The notes under the pieces: model-generated
The model's database searches: none
What the model was told of the DNA's origin: nothing
Seen by the model: the letters and a program-made list of their open reading frames with translations, nothing else
Made by a program: the position numbers and the translations under genes
Shown: positions 35,705 through 45,690 of the stretch, piece after piece
Numbering within the stretch: position 1 is the stretch's first letter
Layout of the letters: every line of letters starts with the position of its first letter
Source of the DNA: Psococerastis gibbosa
Taxonomy: Eukaryota; Arthropoda; Insecta; Psocodea; Psocidae
NCBI GenBank assembly: GCA_963971405.1
Contig: OZ020489.1
Location: 46,144,510-46,208,509, forward strand
DNA: 64,000 bases
Direction: 5' to 3'

Positions 35705-38090
35705 CAGTTGGATGGAATCAATTGAAAATATATAACATAATATGATAAAAATAAATAAATTACGGTCTGAGGTCGGGAAGTAGCTGCAGGTCAAATACGG
35801 TACATCTTCTTTTCCGGCAAAACTACAAGTCCTATGGAAAACTGTTAAATAGCAAAAATGTAGTAGTGTAATAAGAAGATCTACAACTTTAGTCTTAAAA
35901 CTTTTTTCACATAACCTCAAATTTCTGTGAAAAATGCAAAAGACCAAGTTTTTGGTTTTTTATTTGTTTTTCAAAAAATACTTTTTTCTCACGAAATATG
36001 GTGAAAACTTCCTTTATTATTTTCTAAATACACAATAATTTTTTTTGATTTAAAATATTCATTATTTCACCTATGACTAAATATCGAGGAAGCACCCTAA
36101 TTTTCAGTCGAAAAATCTCACGTCAAAATTTAGATTAATAAAAAAAAAGTTGGTGAAGCCGACCAACTTTTTTTTAAATTGCTCGTTGAAATCTCTTCTT
36201 TCCGATGGTGTAAAAAACAATATATGCACTACTATGCTAAATTTTCTTAGAAAGTACAAAAAACGAAAGAAAACTCGAATCCAAAAAATTCGATATTTAA
36301 TATTTAGAATCCGGTCAATGTAAACATCCGAGATAACAATAATTCGCATCTAGCTGAAAATTGACAGGATTGTTCAAAACACCATTATCAATTAAATTTG
36401 AATTGTGAATCAGATTGATATAAATTGCCATATTTAAAAAAATATATATTTTGTAATTTTTAACCCTTTTCACTTGCAATGGGTTTCATGTTACTATAAT
36501 TATTTTGATGTCGCTTTAATCATTTTTAAACCGTGGACTATTAATAATGGCTATTGTTATTTTTCATAATACAGTATATATTATATTATATTGGTAGATA
36601 GCCTACTCTTTACATGCGAGAATGTTCCCATGCAGATACCTAGCTTACATGCCTACTACTACTTGTATTCAACATGAATTTATATTTTATTCGCTGTAAT
36701 GCTTACGATTATTTGAAGCTGATATAGCTCCCTTATTGTATTTGCAGTAACAAAAAGCGCACATTGATTCATTACAAAACGTATAACAGCCGCATGACAG
36801 AGTGGCCCCGTCACAATCACAAGGAAAAGGACTCTTGTGGGCCAAGAAAGGGCGCTGTGACACGCCGTTGACATATCACACAATACACTCTCATGTCTCG
36901 TGGCCTGTACCAACCTCACGAATGTCACGCAAAACTTAACTAACCACCAAACTAAAAGACCGCGAAACAGAAAATTTCCCTTAAGCAAAAGCCTAGTTGG
37001 ATCGTTTACAAAAAACGCGAAACTGTGTCGGGCTTGGACAGAATTGGAACGGTGGGCCTCCCATATTAACATCGTTAAAACATTTAAATCGTAGACGTAC
37101 CTCATTTTGTAAAAGCGGAAAAATAATCAGCGGATGTCCCCTACAATGTTAACAACTAAATAGCCAAATCAAGTTGAGACATTGGTGACTTTATTGTCAT
37201 GTGATGCACACGAGACTTGAGACATTACATTACATTCGTATAGGTCTGACGACGGTAGTGCCTTCGGGGCACAGTTACTTCCGAGGCGCTTTTTACACAA
37301 TATACTAATGGAGTGCCATCGCCTCTGAGCCCCCTACGATTTCAGACATAAAATCTGGTCCTCTTTGGTGCCTCCATTGAAGTAGATCAAAAATAGAAAA
37401 TATTAAAAATTGAAATAAGAAATCATCATTAATTTAAACCTACTAAGGCCTAAAGCCTACTAAACATTTTTGCGTGGCATATTGCATTCCATAATTATTT
37501 TGTTTGCATTATTTACCGCAAAATACTGTAAGATATTTTTGATCGCCATAGTACGGCTGCTGCTCACTATAACTGTTGGCAACAAAAATCAATGACTCAT
37601 TGGTAGGCTTCATGCATTATGTATGAGCGAGCAGGACCAACTTAATGTGTTCTCCGACACATCTCACCGCCTCCTACCGTTTTCTTCTTCAATTTGTTGC
37701 TGATTTGCTGCTTTACAATTGTGATGTAACCACATTTTTGGCGGGATATTTGTCAGCTATGACAATGAGCCACTGTAGTCTGTAGGAGTAGTGAGTGGCC
37801 GACAGGTAGAGGCGAGTCCGACAAGGTGCCACCCCGGCTACATTTCACCTACAATATCAGGTTTGGCCACAGGTATTCAATTTGCAGTTAGGGTGCGGTT
37901 GTCATAGTTTACTGCGCGGCCAGGAGTTGAAGTAAACGAAATAATGAGTCTCTTGGGTTTTTGATATTTATCATTGTTTATTTACTGCCATGAATTTAAA
38001 TTTGATGTGACATGATCACGATTTACGAGAAAATTATACGACATGCCGTTTATAAATAGCGACGAAAATAGATACGAAAACTATTCCTAG
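35705..38090. other. Intronic stretch without recognised repeats
   Basis: No coding exon of eyeless was found. 36680-36920 on the minus strand translates in pieces to Cys-rich sequence (see findings). 37550-37950 is a more GC-balanced block with no match elsewhere in the window. Confidence 0.3.
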
Positions 38091-38263
38091 GAATTACCCC
38101 CCCCCCCCTTTAAATTTGAGACAAATTGGCAGGCTGACTACAGCGCTTAGTCTGTCGACAGATGCGAAACTGACGGTCGCATGAAAGAATTCTATTTTGT
38201 GTTTCACAGGGGCGAAAATATGTAAATATACCAAAAAGTAATGATAAACATGTTGTGTGTTAC

Positions 38264-38593
38264 CAAGGGCGGATCCAGCGGAATGTTTATGTCTATCTAA
38301 GTTACTTCGCAAGTTGGATGTGTCGGTGTAGTCTATACCCCCCCCTCTCCCGAGAGATCGTTTTTATAATTGAGATGAAAACGAAATGGTTTTGAATCTC
38401 TCCTTCGCAGTGAACACCCTTGTATAGGCTTTGGAATTCCTTGCCAGAAGAAACTAGGACAAAGAATCATTTGGGAAAGCCCACAAACAATTTCTGGAAA
38501 GTGATGGGTGAAAGTGCATGAAGGAGTGGCTGATATATTTTATTACAGTATTACTATTTTCACCCCCCCGGATGGTCTGTGGATCCGCCATTA
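38264..38593. mobile_element. Possible hAT-like MITE
   Basis: CAAGGGCGGATCCAGCGG at the left and TGTGGATCCGCCATTA at the right are inverted with changes. TGTGTTAC and TGTGATAC flank them (7 of 8). C runs lie near both ends. The right boundary is uncertain. Confidence 0.4.
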
Positions 38594-39544
38594 TGTGATA
38601 CTATCTGCCTGTGCACGCACCAAAGCTAAATCCACCAATAAATTGAAGTTTGATGGTGCCTACCCCATTATATATGAGTCACACCACAACCTTTATAGAA
38701 TACACTAGATACAATTGATTTCTCAAGAAGCCCATTTACACTAGATAGGATCACAGTCGCCACAGCCCCCCTCCCCCCGGAAGGTGGACTACATCACTAC
38801 ATAATTCCAAGTTCAGAACTATCAAAGGTTTTAAATTTTTGTGAATCTGTGATTCTGTGAAAGGGGAAAACTATGCATGAAAAATATCCTTACGAAAAGC
38901 CTGATGATGGCATAAGACCTATACTCCATTGAAATGTTACAATTTAAAGACCGAGTATGGCATTTCTTAGAGGCAGCAATTTTATTTTTGAGACATGTGA
39001 GGGGGGTCAATAGAAGCTTAGCCTCAAGTTTGTGGGGTCGCCACCCTTGTCCCCTGGCCGCCATATTGAAAAAAAGGGGTGAAAACTCGGAAACTATGAG
39101 TCTTAAAAAATATTTGTTAATACATAATTTGTAGCAAATAGTTTTGCCTACAAATATGCTTATTTAACTTTTCACCCTAAATTAAAAATTAAAGAAGTTA
39201 TAAGCAAAAAAGTAAGAAAAGTTTTATAACAATTATTAACAATCTTTTTGCTCTATAATTTTTGTTTTATACATTTTACAAAAAAATTACCTCAGACCAA
39301 TCTTGTAGATGATCTTTTCAGGACAATTTTTCCCTATCACTTTTTTTATTTCATTAATTTAAAACGCTGTTACAGCGCTCCAAACTTGACCGCGCTCGTC
39401 AATGCTCATGAGAATCCGGTCGAAACGAAAGGTTTAACTTATTTTTTATTGTAAATATATTCTTACAAAATTTTTGTTAAATTCGTACAACTTTACTTAT
39501 TCATTCCTAACTGTTTTCCCCGCTACCTATGAGGTAGAGTCTGT

Positions 39545-40030
39545 AGGCGCGTTTGGCGTTTTCGATTTTCCCAGCTGCTGAGTTTAGTCAACCAAGTAGT
39601 TACGGAGAAACATCCTGAATTAGCTGGTGGTACCGCGCTATTCCTGAGTGAGAAAGTCGGTCCATCTTTGCTCACTCTTCTTGGCGAAAGTTTTTTCATA
39701 CCTTTATACGGCGGTAATAAAGACGACTCACTAGACGGCTTAAGCGATACAAACGATTTGCCAAGGCAGTGACAAAAAAATTCATTTAATTTATAATCGC
39801 TGCCTCCAACACAAGATGCTGCTCGTTTTCACAGTCTCCGAGTATATCACCAGGTCCAGTCGCGCCTCGGAAGATATCAAAATCCTCAAGATTGGGGCTC
39901 TTGAATTTGAAGAATAAATTCCAACTATGACTCCAATTTTAACTCCTGCCATTCCTCAAACTTTCTTATTTGTCGTTGGTTTAGATTCTGAGCCACAGCC
40001 TGGGCCATCGAAGAAAAGTCGATTAGAGTA
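39545..40030 (+). pseudogene. Decayed transposon-type protein inside the inverted-repeat element
   Basis: Three frame-shifted pieces lie in order. About 39545-39772 includes ELAGGTALFLSEKVG and IPLYGGNKDDSLDG; a shift near 39733 continues as KRYKRFAKAVTKKF. 39800-39930 includes LPPTQDAARFHSLRVYHQVQ and NPQDWGL. 39926-40030 ends PQPGPSKKSRLE. The LYGG….DSL…RY..F and LPPT..A..FHS.RVY.QVQ…DWG order is one I remember from many uncharacterised, mobile-element-associated arthropod proteins. Function is unknown. Frameshifts and stops make it a pseudogene. Confidence 0.55.
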
Positions 40031-40064
40031 GCTAGCTAATAAGTGATTAAAAATATTATAAATA

Positions 40065-40265
40065 AAATAAAATAAATAAATAAGGACTTTTTATTGTTTC
40101 TATTACTAAGCCAACCTAGTGGAGTTAGGACTATAAAGCCCTCTCTTACACTCAACTAGGAAGGCCTTTACATTCCCTCCGAAGCATGGCCAGAAAATGC
40201 AGCTAGTGTGGGATTCGAACCAACAATTTTTCGGGTGAAAGTCCGTACCACTGCCCTACATGTCT
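40065..40265 (-). mobile_element. tRNA-derived SINE in the spacer of the inverted-repeat element
   Basis: On the minus strand: GACATGTAGGGCAGTGGTAC, B box TTGGTTCGAATCCC (40211-40224 on +), the body, AACTCCACTAGGTTGGCTTA, and a tail made of AATAAATAAATAA. It is slightly shortened in the body compared with 14895-15110. Confidence 0.8.
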
Positions 40266-40990
40266 TGATTTATTTAGGATTGCGTTATAAGCAAGATGTC
40301 CGTGGAGTAGGCCTACTGCGGATACCACGTAAAAAAAAAAAAAAAAAAAAAGACGCAGACGCTACAGACGCTACCTAATAGGTAGCGGGGAAAAGAGTTA
40401 GGAATGAATAAGTAAAGTTGTACGAATTTAACCAAAATTTTGTAAGAATATATCTACAATAAAAAATAAATAAAAAATAAGTTATACCTTTCGTTTCGAC
40501 CGGATTCTCATGAGCATTGACGAGCCCGGTCAACTTTGGAGCGCTGTAACAGCGTTTTAAATGAATGAAATAAAAAAATTGATAGGGAAAAATTTTCCTC
40601 AAAAGATCATCTACAAGATTGGTATGGGGTAACGTTTTTGTAAAATGTATAGAAAAAAGGTTATAGAGCAAAAAAGAAAATAGTTATAAAACGTTTTTCT
40701 TTTTTGCTTATAACTTCTTTAATTTTTAATTTAGGGCGAAGAGTTATAAACACATATTTGTAGGCATAACAATTTGCTACAAATTATGTCTTGGCAAATT
40801 TTTTGTAAGACGCACAGTTTCCGAGATATCGCAAAAAAATATGTTTTCACCCCTTTTTTCAATATGGCGGCCGGGGGACAAGGACAAACATGAGTTTAAG
40901 CTTCTATTGACATGTCTCAAAATTAAATTGCTGCCTCTAGAAAATGCAAAGCTCATGTAACATTTCAATGGACTATGCCCCACCATCATT

Positions 40991-41676
40991 CTAAAACTTT
41001 ACGCCTCTGTTTCCAGTTACAGCGTATGGCCGTATCGGACTTATTTTTGGGCGCAAACACCATTCATCGCGTCGGGCATGACTTAAACAGCAACTTGTCA
41101 GTTGTCTTTCTCAGCATTACTAATTGTAGGACTAGTGGCGAAATTCAATCTCGAGGCGAAGTAGATTTCACACGGAGCCCGAGAAGGAAACGATAAAGGG
41201 GAAAACCAACATTTTAGATTTCTTTATTTCGTCCTGAATGATTTCAAAAAAGAAGAGAAAGAAATAGACCAAGTAATAAATTTATTCAGATAAAAACTCG
41301 AAAGAAAGTTTCCCCCATCCCTTTAGCATCCCATGCTTAGCTTAGGGCGGAGTGGCCGCGTGACGCACCCTCACCCCCAACAAGACAGAGACGGACCGGG
41401 GTTTACTCTATTCCGTATTTTGTCTTTTATCTGGTGGTGTCAACCTTTTATACAATAGAAATTCTCTGCAAAATTCATATTCAACGCAAAGTTGAAAATT
41501 ATTTTGCTTCCGAGATTAATATACAGAACGTAATGAATAGCAGTATATATCGAACCAATAAACGTCTTCGTAGGCCCTGCCTACACATGTTCTGTATATG
41601 GCAAGTAGCAAATGTATACATGCACACAAGGTTAGTCTCGACGTCACTGCATTTTTTTCTCTGTTCACAAATATAA
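40991..41676. other. Intronic stretch, nothing recognised
   Basis: No repeat or exon was identified. The short frames at 40975-41196 and 41434-41676 have no familiar motif. Confidence 0.4.
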
Positions 41677-42683
41677 GAACCGGTCCGAGTCTACTCGATA
41701 GATCGATAGATAATATGTTAGACATCCCCTATCCCAAAGCACTGAATTCACTTCATATTCTAGAACCGGCAGACCAATTTATTGATACATTACAACACAG
41801 TAATAATGGCAGTAATGAGTACGCAATGTATTGGAGCGTGAATTTTACATCATTTCATCAAAAAATAATTTTTTAACAAAATCAAATCTTTGTTTATTGA
41901 AGTGAAACTTCATTATCGACGTATTGAGAAAAATCGGTCTGTCTGTCGCTCTGTCTCTTCATCGATTTCCGGGTAAACTACTCGGTCGATTTTGATGAAA
42001 TTTGGCATGTAGGTTTACAAAAATCATACCTCGAGACTATTTTATTTTTATTTTGGGATAACACAATTTTGGGGGGGGGGGGGGTTTACTCTCAAAAAAC
42101 TAAAAAAAAACGTCTAAAAACATTATTTCTCAAAAAATGGCTCCAACGATTTCTTTTAAATTCGCATATATTGTAGCCGCTGCTAATGTTAATAAAATGC
42201 GGGGAGTCACTTGCGCCTTGATAGTTTGCTTCTGGGGGTAAAAAGATAAAAATATCTAAATTTTCATGAAAAATGACTAAAAAATAATCTTTCTGCAAAA
42301 CCTTTCTATGGATGATTTCTACCTTCATTCAAGCATGTTGTAGGTCTTACATTCAGTAACGAAACCGCCAGGTTGCTTTCCCAAAAAACTATTTGGTTCA
42401 GGCAAAAAAAAAAAATTGGTTGAAAAAATGATAGGATAAATTACGCTCAAATGCATTGCGTGCCCTGCCATTATAACTGTGTGGTAATGTGTTGGTCTGA
42501 CCTATCTAGAATTTACCTCACCTCCAGTGGCGTCAGGTGGACCACCCCCTCCCCCGAGATATCCGAAATTTAATCATAGGAAAATTATTTACCATGATGC
42601 TACTAATTTTCTCTATATCGACTAATTATTGATAAATTGGAAAGCATTTTCGAATAAACTCGGACCGGTTCTTTTATTTTCTG
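41677..42683. mobile_element. Two family A copies head to head
   Basis: 41677-41900 is the start of a minus-strand copy (AAGAACCGGTCCGAGTCTAC, then CCTATCCCAAAGCACTGAATT). From about 41935 to 42683 a plus-strand copy takes over from the GTCTGTCTGTCGCTCTGTCT tract to ATAAATTGGAAAGCATTTTC and ACTCGGACCGGTTC. The result is a large inverted arrangement lacking the middle ends of both copies. Confidence 0.65.
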
Positions 42684-42689
42684 CCTGCC

Positions 42690-45190
42690 ACAACTCTGTA
42701 TTGTGTTAATTATTGTTCTTAAAAATTTAAGTACATGCTATACACAGTTCATACAATAGGTCAGATATTACAATTTTGTATATGTTCGTGCATGCGTGTT
42801 TCGCTAAGAGAAATATATTTGCTGTAATAAGTAATAAATCCCGCCAATTTTTAAAACATTTATGTCTAATTATTTTTAGTTATTTTTTAGTTATTTTATT
42901 ATATATTTATTTAATTAATTGTTTGCCTTTTTGTCACCCCTGGGAATGAATTAGCTGTTTCATTGGTTCAATTTACTGCCTGTCTATAAACCAACACACA
43001 GGGCTGCATCTACAACTGTAAGAAACGGGGAAAAATTAAAAGATGACACTTAAATGCATACCTGTAAGCTCACTGCAATCCCAAGTTTTCGTCTCAAAGT
43101 GACCTCACCACATGATATTGTCGGTAGAGACAAGAATGATATTTATACATTATTCTGTTTTAGCTGCCTCAACGCCTTAATATAAAGATGAACAGTTCCA
43201 AGAATTATTTCTATCTACAATATAATGTTTGACAATGTCGGAATTTTCGTGTGAAAAAGCTAGCCTACTACTTTTAAACACACAGTTACATAGTAAAATA
43301 GTACTATTGCACAGGACAAACACATTATGTATTCTATATATATCATTTTAAACGGGGGGTGGTTTTAGGCTCGAGGGGTAATGAAATGAAAAGTTGTGAA
43401 GAAATGTTCAGTTAGTCGAACATGTACAATAGGTAGATGAATCTCCTTAATACGTAATTCGACCGCAGGAAACTGGTGGGAACCCCAAGCATTAGCAAAA
43501 GCAGTCATTCTGCGAACTCTGAGACCTAACTAGACCAGTTGAATTGAATGCGAATTGAGAAAGCCTGAGGTCAGAGAAGATGGTTTCCGTAATGGCTGTA
43601 CATGATACATATAATTATTATTGGCCTTTTTAACTAAAGCCCGTTGGAGATGATCTCTGGTAACATTAAATATTGACAGTTTTGCAGAGCTTAAGCCGCC
43701 CACGAGCACAAACTAATTTGAAACATATCAGCGATGTTGGGGGAGGTTTGATGGCCTTTGTGAGGCTGAGAGCAGCCCCGGGCGCCCTCCCCATCCACAA
43801 AACGGCCAAATTCAAATTATATCAGTTGTTTAGTGTTGCGGCTTTCTAACTGATATTATATAATATTGCATGATGCTCTGCCCCACGCATTAGGCTAGTT
43901 ACAGGTATGCTGTCGTATCTACTGAGCATATATACAAGATAACTGTCATTGTCTTTGGTCTACTGGCAATTTATTTAGTACTATGGATTCCATGTTGATC
44001 ATCTTATCCCATCTAAGTTAGGCATGAACTCGTGACGTCACTTTATAGGCCCTTGTTATTCAGACAAGTTCGGGCGGGAACTGATACTGTCATGCGTTTT
44101 ACGCACCAAATTTTAATAAGTTGTTGCCCAATGATAGCGACCCCGACAATTTCAACATTAGCCCTTGGGCTATTTAATACGAATTTATCTTGTTAATCAC
44201 AAAGTGACCATATCACTGATAAAAAGTAGGATCAAGGACTTTTTGTGAGCCTAGAGGTCTGCTTATAGGCCCTTGTCTAATGCCACGTATCTTGGACATA
44301 TTTATATTGTTGTGTATGAATTTTGGACATGTCAAACTGGTATGCGTTCTCTTAGGCAACTTAGACCGGCTACAAGCGAAACGTTGACGCAATGTAACAG
44401 GCCATGTCGTGGCTTAACCGAAAATTATTTTTTCTATAAGGCTTAACCTCTAATTTCCTGTTAATAACGTGCAAATTACCCAAACTTAATTTAATGTCAG
44501 TGTTATGATATATCGTACTCCATATAATACTGCAATATAATATAACAGATACGAGACTGCTGTTGGGGTAGGCACAGTTTTAATTTTAATTTTAATTAAT
44601 GAGTTACACATAAAATTCAAAATGGCTATCTCATTTAAACATTAACTCTACTCGTTCGCAGTTTAAATTGAAAATGCTACACAGCCTATTTCGAGGATTA
44701 TTCACTACTAAATACGGTGGAATCTGAAATTGATAAGTGTTACTATTACTATACAGGCAAAAAAGATTCTTTAATAACACTAACCAATTAGAATATGATT
44801 GTAACCGCAACCGGCCAGATCCCCAACCACTATACGTACAGCTCTTTTCAATATTCTTGCATATATACCAATCCATCTCAATTAACAACCGGAACAAATA
44901 AAAGGTAGGTACCAAAAATTTTAGTATTGCGCCATTTTATTAACAAAGTAACTCTATAACTTACTTCGCAAAGTGCCACCATATACGATACGGTACCTTC
45001 GCATATCGTTGTGGAATAGGGGTTTTTCTTTCTCATGTTTATTGTCTTTTCTCTCTCTCCTTTATGCATTTTACAGCCATTTCATACTTAACTGTTAAAA
45101 ATTAATAGGGGCCTTGTTGGTTTGGTTCTTGGGCAAAAATTTAAAAGTTTGTTTTGGACCCCCCTCCCCCCGCCCCCCCCCCCCTCCCGA
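42690..45190. other. Intronic stretch with family B fragment
   Basis: 43345-43450 matches family B (CATTTTAAACGG, GGTTTTAGGCTCGAGGGG, AGGTAGATGAATCTCCTTA). The rest shows no exon. C-rich homopolymers lie at 45160-45184. Confidence 0.4.
44033..44040. promoter_or_regulatory. Perfect CRE-type site in intron 3
   Basis: CGTGACGTCAC is a full palindromic CRE core with good flanks, outside any repeat recognised here. It would bind CREB/ATF-type bZIP proteins if accessible. A single 8-bp match can occur by chance. Confidence 0.25.
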
Positions 45191-45194
45191 AATC

Positions 45195-45420
45195 GGCCTT
45201 GCCTGCCACTATTACTGTGTTGTATTGCATTATATTGGTCTGCCCATTCTTGACTACGCAATCGTCCCATCCATCAATTGAGTGGTTTGAGATAGGGAAA
45301 CTCGAAATTTAAACCTATAGGACAATTATTTACCAAGGAACTACTACAGTACCTAATTGGTACATAGGAGAGCATAGCATACACATACATACTGTACACG
45401 GGTTGACTCGTACCGGCACT
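45195..45420 (+). repeat. Family A right-end fragment next to exon
   Basis: GCCTGCCACTATTACTGTGT, TATTGGTCTGCCCATTC, TGAGATAGGGAAACTCG and a final AGGAGAGCATAGC…GGGTTGACTCG follow the divergent family A subfamily. It stops about 30 bp before the acceptor of the 45450 exon. Confidence 0.5.
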
Positions 45421-45449
45421 GTGATGGATACCTAATTATTTGTTGCCAG

Positions 45450-45690
45450 GTGTCCTCGATAAACCGCGTTCTCCGCAACATCGCCGCCCAGAAGGAGCAG
45501 CAGTCGCAGAGCGCGCAAGTGCCTTCCTCGGATTCGGTCTACGACAAGCTGCGCGTGCTCAACGGCCAGACGGGCTGGCCGAGGCCGAGCCCCTGGTACC
45601 CCGCCACGGGCGGCAGCCCCTTCTCCAGCATGTCGCCCACGCCCTCGGCATGTACCCTGCTGGGGGAACCCGACCTCCACGTCAAGAAAG
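45450..45690 (+). CDS. ey: Pax6/eyeless exon: end of paired domain plus linker towards homeodomain
   Basis: Acceptor TTTGTTGCCAG ends at 45449. The exon opens at phase 0 with [20 protein letters not shown], the conserved end of the Pax6 paired domain (Ile where Eyeless usually has Leu, RNIAAQ against RNLAAQ). About 60 linker residues follow: [20 protein letters not shown], a Ser/Pro-rich WYP... stretch, then [11 protein letters not shown]. The EPDLHVKK end resembles the EDIHLKK that precedes ELDGHQ in Drosophila Ey, again favouring ey. Donor GTAAGT begins at 45691, phase 1. The homeodomain exon that should follow was not seen between here and 64000. The minus-strand and +1 open frames over this exon are GC-driven shadows. 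Confidence 0.95.

Larger units (their letters stand above)
38903..40990. mobile_element. 2.1 kb inverted-repeat element around a decayed reading frame
   Basis: The left arm (about 38903-39552) is repeated inverted at about 40352-40990. Examples are TCCATTGAAATGTTAC against GTAACATTTCAATGGA, GGCCGCCATATTG against CAATATGGCGGCC, GAGAATCCGGTCGAAACGAA against TTCGTTTCGACCGGATTCTC, and CCCCGCTACCTAT against ATAGGTAGCGGGG. Divergence between arms is modest, with small indels. The spacer of about 0.8 kb holds a broken protein frame (39545-40030), a SINE (40065-40265) and a 20-base poly-A (40331-40350). Both arms carry the same short open frame (…NAHENPVETKG…). No target duplication was resolved. Confidence 0.75.

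Noticed and set aside
36680..37105. 141-codon minus-strand frame as a host gene
   Set aside because: No familiar motif in that frame, no splice context, and neighbouring frames contain the more protein-like Cys pattern; hydrophobic composition suits chance.
45432..45680. Minus-strand 82-codon and second plus-strand frames over the linker exon
   Set aside because: They are shadows of a GC-rich coding exon; the phase-0 plus frame encodes the Pax6 sequence.
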